Shown one piece after another: positions 17,176 to 26,159 of a DNA stretch of 64,000 bases. Positions within the stretch are counted from its first letter, which is position 1. The number at the start of each line of letters is the position of its first letter. The notes below the pieces were generated by a model. It was given only the letters and a program-made list of their open reading frames with translations. It searched no databases and had not been told where the DNA came from. The DNA comes from Methanomassiliicoccus sp. Lineage in GTDB: Archaea > Thermoplasmatota > Thermoplasmata > Methanomassiliicoccales > Methanomassiliicoccaceae. The DNA lies in assembly GCA_033485155.1 (NCBI GenBank), contig JAWQJJ010000004.1:124001-188000 (forward strand), in the 5' to 3' direction. Position numbers and translations under genes: made by a program.

Positions 17176-18344
17176 CAGAGCACCTCCTCCTTCGAGCACA
17201 CCTCAAGCACTTTCTGAGACCTGTCGGTAGGCATCGCCACGGCCGGCCTGGTGAGGGTGAACTGCTTTTCGTTGATCATCTTCTTCAACCGCTCGGCGAT
17301 CACTTTTGCCTTGTAGTACGACGACAGGGAGGAAGTCTTGACCTTCTTGCCGAACAGCTCCACCGTGCCGCTGCGCAGCTGGGCGTAGCTGACCTCCATC
17401 ATCGGCTTGCGGTTACGGGACTGGATCGAGTAGTCCAGCACCGGAGCGAAGATCTCCTCGTCGGTCCTGGCGGCACAGGTCATCATGTCTTGGTCCAGGA
17501 TGGGGATGGGTATTCCGATTCCCACGGCCATGGATAGTCCGTAGCCATGGAAGTCAAGGGCCCGGATGAACTCCGTGCTCATTCCGCGCAGGTCGCCTAT
17601 GACTGCCAAGGTCCGGCCAGACGACGACGGGACGCCGTTGCGGTAGGGGATATTGGTCTTGAACTGCGTTCCCTCCCAGGCGACGTAGCCGATTCCTCCG
17701 CCGAGGAAGATGCGCGTCCCCATGCCAATAGTCCTCATCTGAGGGTCCTTGAGCAGTGGGGACAGCTGCCCGGCGCTGCTGTAGGTGGCGTTGCCGTAGT
17801 GCGGGAGCAACTTGCCCATGTAGGTGAACAGCGCCTTCTCCGAGGAGTTGGTCGCCACCCCATAGTTCTGATAGGCATTCCGGGGGTTGTACATATACGC
17901 CTGGTTCACGGACTTGAGCGAAATGTAGGTGTCGATGTCCCGGCGTGGATAGCAGTCGGTGCCCCGGCCGGTGGCGCGGAGGTGTACCGCCTCACCGGCG
18001 ATCAGCGATTCGATGACATGGGCGCCGCCGTACTCATGGCCGTCGCCCTCCCTTTCCTCCGTCGCCCCGATGTAAGCGTCCACCGCGGCCAGGCCGGTGT
18101 AGGCGGGCACGTCATTCAACCATACCTTGCTCATGCGTATGGGCGGCTCGGCATGCCCGAAGTTGATGAAAGCGCCCGAGGAACACATGGCGCCGAAGGT
18201 ACCCGTAGTTACTACGTCCACCTCCTTGGTGGCCTTCTCGATTCCCTGGCTTTCTACCAGCTGGATGGCCTCCTCCGCGGTCATGACCACCGCGTCGCCC
18301 TTCTCGATCTTGGCGTTGATCTCCTCGTATGTCCTCTTCAACAT
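17175..18344 (-). CDS. L-aspartate semialdehyde sulfurtransferase (DUF39), homocysteine synthesis
   Basis: DUF39/COG1900 protein of 389 residues. In Methanosarcina acetivorans this family, with the NIL-ferredoxin, converts aspartate semialdehyde and sulfide to homocysteine. Two cysteines fall in conserved contexts: Cys54 in FGAMCSSGAF and Cys131 in GRGTDCYPRRD, the positions I recall as conserved in the characterised homologue. The chain stops after the DUF39 domain, so it lacks the CBS pair found at the C-terminus of the Methanosarcina protein. It follows asd by 6 bp, so the enzyme that makes its substrate is co-transcribed. Confidence 0.88.
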   Translation of the reverse strand: MLKRTYEEINAKIEKGDAVVMTAEEAIQLVESQGIEKATKEVDVVTTGTFGAMCSSGAFINFGHAEPPIRMSKVWLNDVPAYTGLAAVDAYIGATEEREGDGHEYGGAHVIESLIAGEAVHLRATGRGTDCYPRRDIDTYISLKSVNQAYMYNPRNAYQNYGVATNSSEKALFTYMGKLLPHYGNATYSSAGQLSPLLKDPQMRTIGMGTRIFLGGGIGYVAWEGTQFKTNIPYRNGVPSSSGRTLAVIGDLRGMSTEFIRALDFHGYGLSMAVGIGIPIPILDQDMMTCAARTDEEIFAPVLDYSIQSRNRKPMMEVSYAQLRSGTVELFGKKVKTSSLSSYYKAKVIAERLKKMINEKQFTLTRPAVAMPTDRSQKVLEVCSKEEVL

Positions 18345-18350
18345 CTCACC

Positions 18351-19412
18351 CTATAGAAGCTTCTTGGCGTACGCCAGCTCGGCGTTGAGCACCGACCCGC
18401 CCGCGCCACCCCGGAGGGTGTTGTGGGAGAGCACGAACATCTTGAAATAGGTACCTTTCTTACGAACGCGACCGACCACGCTGCTCATGCCTCGGGCCCT
18501 CTCCGGCTCTCCGGCATTGGCATCCATGGCGGGCTGGGGCCTATTGTTCTCGCGGCGCACGATGATCGGCCGCAGGGGGGCGGTAGCCAGTTTCAGCGTC
18601 TGAGGCTCGGCCCTGAACTCCTCCATGGCCTTGATGAGATCCTCAATCTCGGCGTCCTTGATGGTCCTCAGGGTCACCGACTCCAGGTGGCCGTCGATGA
18701 CCGGCACCCGGGCGCAGTTGGCCAGCGTCTCCACGGGATGTTCTACGAACTTACCTTCCTGCACCGACCCCAGGATCTTGGCCAGTTCGCTCTCCATCTT
18801 CTCCTCTTCGGATTTGATGTAGGGGACAACATTGCTCATGATGTCCAGTGACGGTACCCCAGGGTAGCCGGCCCCGGAGATGGCCTGGTAGGTCGATATG
18901 CAGGCGAACTCCAGCCCGAACGCCGAGTCCACTGCCTTTAATGGGATGGCGATCCCGGTGGTCGAGCAGTTGGCGTTGGTGACGATGTACCCGCCCTCGC
19001 TGAAGGTGGACTGTTTCCTCACCATCTCGATGTGGTCGGAGTTGCACTCCGGGATCAGTAGGGGCACGTCCGCGTCCATGCGGTGGGGCGCGGCGTTGGA
19101 GAACACCGCGCAGCCGGCCTTTGCCAGCTGGGTCTCGAAGTCGCCGGCGATGTCGGTGGGGAGTCCGGAGAAGGCAACCCTGCTAGCCTTGGCGATCTTG
19201 GCCACGTCCAGCTGCTCGATCCGCATCTCCATGGTGTCTTCCTTGAACTGGTAGTCCCTGACCTTCAGGGTGTCCCCGAGCTTCTTGCCTTCGGACCGCT
19301 CCGAGGCGTACAGTCCAGCGATTTCGAACTGCGGGTGGTCCTCCAGCAGCTGCACGAATCGCTGCCCGATCATCCCTGTGGCGCCTAGGACGGCGACCTT
19401 CACCTTTGCCAT
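18351..19412 (-). CDS. asd: Aspartate-semialdehyde dehydrogenase
   Basis: Reduces aspartyl phosphate to aspartate semialdehyde. The 353 residues have the NADP loop AVLGATGMIGQRFVQLL, the catalytic Cys in TNANCSTTGIAIPL, the substrate-shaping AISGAGYPGVPS, and a C-terminal catalytic His segment near VPVIDGHLESV. It belongs to the archaeal/fungal type. Its product supplies ADH synthase at the head of this operon and the DUF39 sulfurtransferase immediately downstream. It lies 2 bp after the tyrA gene and 6 bp before the DUF39 gene. Confidence 0.95.
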   Translation of the reverse strand: MAKVKVAVLGATGMIGQRFVQLLEDHPQFEIAGLYASERSEGKKLGDTLKVRDYQFKEDTMEMRIEQLDVAKIAKASRVAFSGLPTDIAGDFETQLAKAGCAVFSNAAPHRMDADVPLLIPECNSDHIEMVRKQSTFSEGGYIVTNANCSTTGIAIPLKAVDSAFGLEFACISTYQAISGAGYPGVPSLDIMSNVVPYIKSEEEKMESELAKILGSVQEGKFVEHPVETLANCARVPVIDGHLESVTLRTIKDAEIEDLIKAMEEFRAEPQTLKLATAPLRPIIVRRENNRPQPAMDANAGEPERARGMSSVVGRVRKKGTYFKMFVLSHNTLRGGAGGSVLNAELAYAKKLL

Positions 19413-19414
19413 CT

Positions 19415-20485
19415 CTACTTACCTCCGAAATATTCCTTGCCCTCTTCCATCATGCGCTCGAACGCATCCTTGTCGCCCTTTACCGCGGCGTCCTTCAGGT
19501 CGTCGACGGCGCGCTGCAAGTACTCGAGGGCGTCCTTGTTGAAGGGGTTGAGATGCTGTATCTCATAGTAAAGCTGAGCGTTCTCCGATGCAACGTTGCG
19601 AGCGGAGTCCACCTGATGCTTGAAGGTGGTGGACGATGCCCGGTTCAGCTCCTCGAAGGACCGCCCGCTCTGGCGAAGGGCCTCGAAGAAGGCGATGTTG
19701 ACCGCATGGCTGAGCCCTAGCACGTACGCCATCAGCGGGTCGTGGTCCTCCACCTCCATCTCGATTATGTTCGCCCCGTCGATCAGGGAGTTAGCCATCT
19801 CGATGGCGTCGGCCGAACCACAGTGACATACGATCACATTGCGGTCGACTATGGAGGCGGTGTCGGGACCGAACATGGGATGGAGAGAACACACCTTCAT
19901 TCCCTTCCCCGCGCCTACCCTCAGTAGAGGGACCAGCGGGGTCTTGATGGAGGCTATGTCCAGTATCAAGCCGGCAGGCTGCATCGCCAATATCTGTTCG
20001 AGGACCCCGGGAGTGGTCGATATGGGGGTGGCCAATACGATGACCTCGGCGTCACGGACCCCTCTCTCAAGGTCCTTCTCCACTGGGAATTGGGGGTTCT
20101 CCCCTTGATCATGGATCCTTATCCGGTGGCCCCGGGAGGCGAAGAACCGGCACAGCCACATGCCCATGCGGCCGTTGCCGCCGACGACGAGGATGCGCTT
20201 GGACATCTGAGGCCGGGGGATATGTCCCTGCTGCTCGATGGATTCGCGTATGAGCAAGGTGGCTATCTGGCGGGCGGACTCGGCTGACATGCCGAACTCC
20301 TTGGCCCTTTCCACATAACGTCCGATGACCATCTCCTCCACCTGGGGAGCACGCAGAGGTATGGACTCGGCAGCCTTCATCTGCCCCATCTCCACCGCCG
20401 CGGCCGTACGGTTGGCCATCATACGAAGGATCTCGCGGTCGATCTTCTCGATACGCTTTCGGATGTCTTCTATGCTCTCACGCAA
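19415..20485 (-). CDS. tyrA: Chorismate mutase / prephenate dehydrogenase fusion
   Basis: A 356-residue bifunctional enzyme for the tyrosine branch. Residues 1 to about 88 are an AroQ-type all-helical chorismate mutase (IEDIRKRIEKIDREIL, then KAAESIPLRAPQVEEMV). From about residue 95 comes the NAD(P)-binding prephenate dehydrogenase domain (ILVVGGNGRMGMWL, SLHPMFGPD, and the active-site His in LGLSHAVN). I chose a TTG start at 20485: a near-perfect GAGGTGAT lies 4 bp before it, it overlaps the aroC stop by 8 bp, and the coiled chorismate mutase helix begins there. The ORF reads open further upstream inside aroC with no conserved sequence. Confidence 0.92.
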   Translation of the reverse strand: MRESIEDIRKRIEKIDREILRMMANRTAAAVEMGQMKAAESIPLRAPQVEEMVIGRYVERAKEFGMSAESARQIATLLIRESIEQQGHIPRPQMSKRILVVGGNGRMGMWLCRFFASRGHRIRIHDQGENPQFPVEKDLERGVRDAEVIVLATPISTTPGVLEQILAMQPAGLILDIASIKTPLVPLLRVGAGKGMKVCSLHPMFGPDTASIVDRNVIVCHCGSADAIEMANSLIDGANIIEMEVEDHDPLMAYVLGLSHAVNIAFFEALRQSGRSFEELNRASSTTFKHQVDSARNVASENAQLYYEIQHLNPFNKDALEYLQRAVDDLKDAAVKGDKDAFERMMEEGKEYFGGK

Positions 20486-21554
20486 TGAAATCACCTCTAA
20501 GGCACAGGTCGGCCAACACCAGGGCGGTGGCCGCTTCGACCACCACCACGGCGCGGGGGACGATGCAGGGGTCGTGCCTCCCCTCGACCCTGATGGTGGT
20601 ATCCTCCATCCGCTCAAGGTCTATGCTCTTCTGCTCCAGGGATATGGAGGCTGTAGGCTTGAAAGCCACCCTCAGGTCGAGGGGCATGCCGTTGGACAGG
20701 CCGCCGAGCACTCCCCCGGCGTTGTTGGTCATGGTATGGACCTCCCCGTTCTCCACCAGAAAGGAGTCATTATGCTCCGAGCCTCTCATCCCTGCTGCTC
20801 TGAAGCCGACCCCGAACTCGATACCCTTGACTCCGGGGATGGCGAAGACCATCTTGGCCAGCTCGCCCTCGAGGGAGTCAAAGAACGGTTCCCCGACCCC
20901 GATCGGCAGGCCGACGCTCAGGCACCGCACGATGCCGCCCACACTGTCCCCCTCGACCTTAGCCTCCATGATCTCCTGGATCATTTCCAGCGCGATTTCA
21001 GGATCGGCCGCCCGCACCGGGTTCTCCCGGGCCTGCCGTCGCACCTCCTTGAGGTTGCGGTCCTCGGGGTCCTCCACTGACCCCAGCTTCTGGGTGTAGG
21101 CGGCGACCTGGATTCCGATACCGCGCAGTATCTCCTTGGCCACCGCCCCCGCGGCTACGATGGGCGCGGTCATGCGGCCGGAGAACTGTCCTCCTCCGCG
21201 CAGGTCCACGGTCTCACCGTACTTCTTCAGCTGGGTAAGATCGGCGTGACCCGGCCTCGGTACCACCTTGAACTTTTCATACTTCGAGGAATCGGTGTTC
21301 TTGTTGGCGATGAAGATGACCACTGGTGCTCCGGTGGTCATGCCCTCCATCACGCCGGCGAGGATCTCCACGCGGTCCTCCTCCGCCCGGGGGGTGCCCA
21401 GGGCCCCGGAGGGCTTGCGCAGGTCGACCTCCCGCTGGAGGTCATCGCGGTCCACCTGAACGCCCGCAGGGACGCCGTCCAGCACGCAGCCGATCCCCGG
21501 CCCATGGCTGGAGCCGAACAAGGTGAGCCGCAGCGCGGTGCCGATGGTGTTCAG
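20478..21554 (-). CDS. aroC: Chorismate synthase, apparent CTG start
   Basis: FMN-dependent conversion of EPSP to chorismate. Recognisable stretches are LTLFGSSHGPGIGCVLDG at the N-terminus, RPGHADLTQLKKYG, the RGGGQFSGRMTA signature, and GIEFGVGF. The family start is Met-Asn-Thr, and here the matching codons are CTG-AAC-ACC at 21554. GGAGGG lies 6 bp before this CTG, and CTG overlaps the aroA stop as CTGA. No ATG or GTG exists in the upstream reading frame, only TTG codons at 21575 and 21626 with poor ribosome sites. The usual GESHG reads GSSHG, but the catalytic His is kept. Confidence 0.9.
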   Translation of the reverse strand: MNTIGTALRLTLFGSSHGPGIGCVLDGVPAGVQVDRDDLQREVDLRKPSGALGTPRAEEDRVEILAGVMEGMTTGAPVVIFIANKNTDSSKYEKFKVVPRPGHADLTQLKKYGETVDLRGGGQFSGRMTAPIVAAGAVAKEILRGIGIQVAAYTQKLGSVEDPEDRNLKEVRRQARENPVRAADPEIALEMIQEIMEAKVEGDSVGGIVRCLSVGLPIGVGEPFFDSLEGELAKMVFAIPGVKGIEFGVGFRAAGMRGSEHNDSFLVENGEVHTMTNNAGGVLGGLSNGMPLDLRVAFKPTASISLEQKSIDLERMEDTTIRVEGRHDPCIVPRAVVVVEAATALVLADLCLRGDFIA

Positions 21555-22819
21555 GACGATCCCTCCATGCTGCAACCTAATGCACCCATGTCCTTGACGA
21601 ATCCAGGGTATGAGATCCTGTAGCAATCGCCGTCGGAGATGGTGGTGGTGCCCTCGGCCACCAGCCCGGCTACGGCGGCAGCCATAAGGATGCGGTGGTC
21701 GCCCGAGGGATCGATGTTCCGCCCCTTCAACCTGGTCGGTCCTCGGACCACACAGCCATCATCCCGCTCTTCGATGTCCGCGCCCATGAGCTTGAGGAAC
21801 GATGTGGTGGTGGCGATGCGGTCGCTTTCCTTGAACCGCAGGTGCCTGGCATTGGTAAGCTGCGATACGCCCGCGGCCTGGGTCGCCAGCACTGCCAATA
21901 TGGGGAAGGCGTCGGGCATGTCCCCGACATCAATGGATGCGGCGCGCAGCTCGCCCTTCTCCGCGGTGACTGTGTCCCCGTCCACGCTGACCGGGGCGCC
22001 GAACCTTCTGAGCACGTCGAGCACACCCCGGTCACCCTGTCGGTCCTGAGGGTCCAGTCCGGTGACGGCCACCCTCCCGGTCAGTGCCCCGGCTACCAGG
22101 GGGAAGGACGCCGATGAGTAGTCCCCAGGGATGGCGTAGCTCCGAGGTCGGTATCGCTGGCTCCCCAGCACGCGGTAGCCGTTCTTTGTCTCCGTACTGA
22201 TCACTTCGTGCCGGGCCATCATGTCCCGGGTGATCTCCACGTACGGCTTGGACATCAGAGGGGTGGTGATGACGATCTCGGTGTCCAGCTCCTTGAGCGC
22301 CGAAGAGATGAGGAGCGAGGAGATGAACTGCGAGCTGATGTCCCCTTTGATATGCGCCCACCGGCCGTGGTTGGGTCCCCGTATGGTGAGCGGGGGTAAG
22401 CCGTCGTTCTTGACTGACGCGGCCTTTACCCCCATCTCGTTAAGCGCCGCCAGAAGGGGCTTCATCGGCCTCTGCCGCAGCGACTCGTCCCCGGTGAGGG
22501 TGATGTCGTTCCTCAGCAGGGAGGCGATGCCCGACAGAAGTCTCAGAGTGGTCCCGGAGTTCGCGCAGTCGATCGGTGCCGACGGCGTCTTAAGCTTCCC
22601 CCCACGGATCACCAGGTCCCGGCCCTCCGTCCTAGCGATGGCCCCGAACTGTTCCATCCCCTTCAGGGTGGCCAGGGTGTCCCCGCTGAGCAGGGGGTCC
22701 CGGAGCCTGGAATCACCGTGAGCGAGGGAGGCGAGGACGATCGCGCGGTGAGTGTAGCTCTTCGACGGCGGGGCTTGGACCTTCCCGTTGGCCGCTGAAC
22801 CGCGGACCAGGAGCTTCAT
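21551..22819 (-). CDS. aroA: 3-phosphoshikimate 1-carboxyvinyltransferase (EPSP synthase)
   Basis: Transfers the enolpyruvyl group of PEP to shikimate 3-phosphate. It is a 422-residue, two-domain protein with APPSKSYTHRAIVLASLA, the CANSGTTLRLL segment, GDISSQFISSLLIS, DVGDMPDAFPILAVLA, and RFKESDRIATT. The ATG at 22819 overlaps the aroK stop by 4 bp and begins at the family N-terminus; the ORF remains open for 66 codons upstream without conserved content. Confidence 0.96.
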   Translation of the reverse strand: MKLLVRGSAANGKVQAPPSKSYTHRAIVLASLAHGDSRLRDPLLSGDTLATLKGMEQFGAIARTEGRDLVIRGGKLKTPSAPIDCANSGTTLRLLSGIASLLRNDITLTGDESLRQRPMKPLLAALNEMGVKAASVKNDGLPPLTIRGPNHGRWAHIKGDISSQFISSLLISSALKELDTEIVITTPLMSKPYVEITRDMMARHEVISTETKNGYRVLGSQRYRPRSYAIPGDYSSASFPLVAGALTGRVAVTGLDPQDRQGDRGVLDVLRRFGAPVSVDGDTVTAEKGELRAASIDVGDMPDAFPILAVLATQAAGVSQLTNARHLRFKESDRIATTTSFLKLMGADIEERDDGCVVRGPTRLKGRNIDPSGDHRILMAAAVAGLVAEGTTTISDGDCYRISYPGFVKDMGALGCSMEGSS

Positions 22820-23673
22820 TCGCCTGCCTCCGGGTTGCGGACCCTCGCCTCTATGAACTGGAGGCCGCCCATTGCCGCCCTGAACTCGCGGACCTTGTCC
22901 TCCACCACAAGCATGACCAGCGCCGGCCCGGTCCCGGTCAGCCCAGCGGCCAGGGCACCGTTCATCAGCGCCTTCACCGCTACCTCTTGATCGAGGCCCA
23001 GGGCGGTGGAGTAGCACATCCCGTTGAGCGTCAGGGCCCTGAAGTAATCACCCTCATGGGCCACCTCGAAGGCCAGGTCCGCCAGGCCCTTGATGGCGGC
23101 GATCCTCTCTCTGGGCAGGGAGGCCTTGCGCACCTTGAACTCTGGCACGTGGATCAGCACCCTGAAGTAGTCGGGCATGCTGCCGTGGAAGAGCACCTCC
23201 TCGGAGCGGTTGTCGGTGAGCACCACCCCGCCCATGGCGCAGGCGCAGGCATCATCGAAGGCTCCGGTGATGGAGACCCCCGCGTCGATCGCCGCCCGGG
23301 TGCCGATGCGAACCGCCTCGACCAGATCCATCTCCTCGTTCAACGCGTCGAGGGTGGCTAGAATCACGGCGTTGGCCGCTGCCGAGCTGCTCTTGAGCCC
23401 CCTGGACACCGGGATCTGCGAGGTCGTTCTTACTTCGGCATGGTAGCGTTTCCCTCCGCCCACGCGGTCGAGGACCCCCTGGACGCATCTCTCCACCAGG
23501 CCGGTGCCCTCATCAGGGAGGCCTTCCATAACGACCCTGATACCGTCCCCCTCGGTCAGCTCCACCGTGGCCTCGGTCCTCAGGTCGAGGCCGAACGCAG
23601 CCCCTTTACCGTTCGCTATGGCGTTGACTATGGTGGCGGCGCCATGGCTCGCTCCAATGCCCTTCATCGTCAT
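22816..23673 (-). CDS. aroK: Shikimate kinase, archaeal GHMP type
   Basis: Phosphorylates shikimate. This is the archaeal GHMP-family enzyme, unrelated to bacterial AroK. In 285 residues it shows the ATP-binding motif SRGLKSSSAAANAV near residue 90, AFDDACACAMGG, and the third GHMP motif AAGLTGTGPALV. The start at 23673 overlaps the aroDE stop by 4 bp; a second Met lies two codons on. Its location between aroDE and aroA removes doubt about which GHMP kinase it is. Confidence 0.95.
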   Translation of the reverse strand: MTMKGIGASHGAATIVNAIANGKGAAFGLDLRTEATVELTEGDGIRVVMEGLPDEGTGLVERCVQGVLDRVGGGKRYHAEVRTTSQIPVSRGLKSSSAAANAVILATLDALNEEMDLVEAVRIGTRAAIDAGVSITGAFDDACACAMGGVVLTDNRSEEVLFHGSMPDYFRVLIHVPEFKVRKASLPRERIAAIKGLADLAFEVAHEGDYFRALTLNGMCYSTALGLDQEVAVKALMNGALAAGLTGTGPALVMLVVEDKVREFRAAMGGLQFIEARVRNPEAGE

Positions 23674-25127
23674 CCAGTCCTCGCGCCCTCGGCCATGACC
23701 TCATAGGGAGGCCGCTGTCCGGTCCAGGCCTCGAAAGCATCCATGGCTTGATAGATTAACATTTCCATTCCCGAAAGCGTCTTCGCACCGCGGCCGCCAG
23801 CCTCGGCAAGGAAGCGGGTGACCAACGGGTTGTACACGAGGTCCACCGCCCACTGTCCCGGCCGGAAGACCGAGGGGTCGACGGGCAGCTCGTCGGGGAA
23901 TCCTTTCATTCCCAAGGGGGTGCAGTTTATCACCATGTCGAACCCGACAGAGGTAACCTCTCCGTGCCCGGCCGCCCGGCCCAGGAACCTCTTCGCCAGC
24001 TCTTGGGCCCGGGAGGCAGTGCGATCCGTGACCCAGATGCGCGCTCCCCTTCTCTCGAGGACGGCGCAGCAGGCCCTGGCCGCGCCCCCCGCCCCGATCA
24101 CCAGGACGTCCTTGCCCCGGGGGTCCGCATCGGCAGAGAGCAGCGCTTTCTCCAGGCCGGTGACGTCGGTGTTCCTTCCCTCCAGCCTTCCGCTGTGGTT
24201 GACGATGACGTTGACCGCCCCCACCCGCTCGGCCAGGGGATCTATGGAATCGAGGTAGGGCATGACCGACGCCTTGTGGGGTATCGTCACGTTCAGTCCC
24301 CTGAGGTTCAGGTCCCGGACGAGGTCCATGAGCACCTCTACCTCCTGGTCCTGAGCTGGGAGGAGAAGGTATCGGCCGGGGATGCCCAGGGCCCGGAACG
24401 CGCGGTCGTGCATCGCCGGCGACGCCGAGTGACCCAGCGGGTTGCCGGTCAGACCGGTGATTATGGGCTTGTCCCCCAGCGCCTTAAGCGTGACGAGGTC
24501 CACTTGCCCGGGGGCCGCCTCCTTCCCCTGCTCCAGGGAGGCGTAGGTGAACGCGCTCCCGAACGCGGCGGGCAGCACCCTGGTCACCTCGCCCAGCGGC
24601 CCCATGCCGATCATCACGAAGTGGTTACCGGTGACGGAGAACATCCTCGCGGCCTCGTGGAGGCGGGCCAGGTCGCCTACGCCGTTCACCTGGAACGCCA
24701 CCTTGGCCACATCGCCCCTGGAGGCCGTGCCGACCAGGGCGTCCAGTATGCCTGAGAGCGGGGGAGTACCGGCGAAGTCATGGTGGGAACAGATGACCCC
24801 GGTGTTCTTCAGCTCCCGTCCCATCCGCCGCACCAGGGGGGAGTCGTCCTCGATATCCAAATATTCGAACCCGATGCGGACAGCCCGCCGGAAGAACCGC
24901 AGGCGCTCCTCATCTCCCAGCTGGCAGGCGCCTCCCTGCTGTACTGTCCTCAGGGTGGCGATGCGCGGGACGGTCAGACGGCGGAATGGGGAGAGGTCCT
25001 CGGGCAGCTTGGCCATGCGGTCGAAGCGCACCTCCAGCAGGTCAGCTCCCCCCTCCTGGGCCGCCAGTCCGGCAGCCACCGCATCCTTGACATTCTCCTC
25101 TATCAGGGAAACGCAGACCTTCATCAT
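23670..25127 (-). CDS. aroDE: 3-dehydroquinate dehydratase / shikimate dehydrogenase fusion
   Basis: Two consecutive shikimate steps in one 485-residue chain. The N-terminal about 215 residues are a type I dehydroquinase (LLEVRFDRM, the catalytic His in ICSHHDFAG, and the Schiff-base Lys in VAKVAFQVN). The rest is AroE (GNPLGHSASPAMHDRAF, the catalytic Lys in NVTIPHKASV, the Asp in NTDVTG, GAGGAARACCAVL, and a C-terminal GMEMLIYQA). The fusion is known from plants and some bacteria and archaea. I chose ATG 25127, the first of two tandem ATGs overlapping the upstream stop; the long upstream open frame is not coding. Confidence 0.95.
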   Translation of the reverse strand: MMKVCVSLIEENVKDAVAAGLAAQEGGADLLEVRFDRMAKLPEDLSPFRRLTVPRIATLRTVQQGGACQLGDEERLRFFRRAVRIGFEYLDIEDDSPLVRRMGRELKNTGVICSHHDFAGTPPLSGILDALVGTASRGDVAKVAFQVNGVGDLARLHEAARMFSVTGNHFVMIGMGPLGEVTRVLPAAFGSAFTYASLEQGKEAAPGQVDLVTLKALGDKPIITGLTGNPLGHSASPAMHDRAFRALGIPGRYLLLPAQDQEVEVLMDLVRDLNLRGLNVTIPHKASVMPYLDSIDPLAERVGAVNVIVNHSGRLEGRNTDVTGLEKALLSADADPRGKDVLVIGAGGAARACCAVLERRGARIWVTDRTASRAQELAKRFLGRAAGHGEVTSVGFDMVINCTPLGMKGFPDELPVDPSVFRPGQWAVDLVYNPLVTRFLAEAGGRGAKTLSGMEMLIYQAMDAFEAWTGQRPPYEVMAEGARTG

Positions 25128-26155
25128 TTCTCCATTATCGTCTCTTTGATGCTGTGACCGAAGTGCCTGCCGCCCTCTTCCAGCCTGACCAGCACCTTCT
25201 GACCGACCTCGAGGTCGGACACGGAGACCGGCCCGTCCGGCGTGCATAGCCGGATCGTCTCCGCATTTTGGAGAATAGTACTGTACCTTTTTCCACTTTC
25301 CCCTGCTTCTACGAGCAGCAGGGGCCGCCGCTCGACCTTCGCCCGGCCCACCACGGCCTTCCTCGTGGCGCCCTCGCCGTCCACAGCCAGCACCTCCTCC
25401 CCACCCTTCAGCTCGGATAGGTACTTGGTACGGCCGTTGGCCATCAGCACGTAGGAGTGCACAGCGCCAGCGTTCACCCGGAAGGGCCTGGAGGCCACGT
25501 ACTCCGAGTCCGCGGCCTCCGAACCGACCAGGAATAGGCAGGAGGACTGCGAGCCGACGAGCATGCCCTCCCCGATACGCAGCAGCGAGCAGGTGTCCAC
25601 GCACACCCGGTCCCCCATGGTTAGGGGATAGATGCCGGTGACGGTGATGGCCGTAAGCTCGGCCTTCGCCGGCCCCTGGAGGTCGAGGGCGACGAACGAG
25701 CGCAGGGCGGCCGGGTCGTCGACCTCGATGACGATGCCGTCAGCGCCCCTCTCCATTGTCTCCAGGAACAGCTTGGCTTCTTCTGGCGTGGAAGCGGAAG
25801 CCATTAGCTGGGTGTTCGAGCCCTGGAACTCGGCGATGAGGTTCTCCAGAGGAATGACCTTCCAGTCCCGGGCCCGGATGATAAGGTGCTTGACCCTGTC
25901 CCTCATGGCCGACGCCTTTGACAGGTCGCCCGGACCAGATATGGTCACTACCGCCCCGATTCTCTCCTCGCCGGACAGGATATCGTCGCCCCTCGCCACC
26001 AGCGCCTCGAACCGGCCCAGACGCTTCAGGGCGGCGTCCTCGTCCCGGATGACGATGTTTACGAACCCGGCCTCCAGGGCGGAGGATACGATGCTCTTCC
26101 GCTCCTCGTACTCTCCGGGTAGGTCGGCCCGGACCCATATGGTCTTGGGGGACAT
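25124..26155 (-). CDS. 3-dehydroquinate synthase II
   Basis: The archaeal enzyme (MJ1249 type) that oxidatively deaminates and cyclises 2-amino-3,7-dideoxy-D-threo-hept-6-ulosonate to 3-dehydroquinate, replacing bacterial AroB. In 343 residues I recognise KTIWVRAD at the start, the conserved [39 protein letters not shown], and [16 protein letters not shown]. It sits 4 bp after ADH synthase and overlaps aroDE by 4 bp. Confidence 0.95.
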   Translation of the reverse strand: MSPKTIWVRADLPGEYEERKSIVSSALEAGFVNIVIRDEDAALKRLGRFEALVARGDDILSGEERIGAVVTISGPGDLSKASAMRDRVKHLIIRARDWKVIPLENLIAEFQGSNTQLMASASTPEEAKLFLETMERGADGIVIEVDDPAALRSFVALDLQGPAKAELTAITVTGIYPLTMGDRVCVDTCSLLRIGEGMLVGSQSSCLFLVGSEAADSEYVASRPFRVNAGAVHSYVLMANGRTKYLSELKGGEEVLAVDGEGATRKAVVGRAKVERRPLLLVEAGESGKRYSTILQNAETIRLCTPDGPVSVSDLEVGQKVLVRLEEGGRHFGHSIKETIMEK

Positions 26156-26159
26156 GCGC

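Noticed and set aside
25128-25604. Upstream extension of aroDE to 25604
   Set aside because: The extension lies entirely inside DHQ synthase II in another frame and is low-complexity; the dehydroquinase domain begins at 25127.
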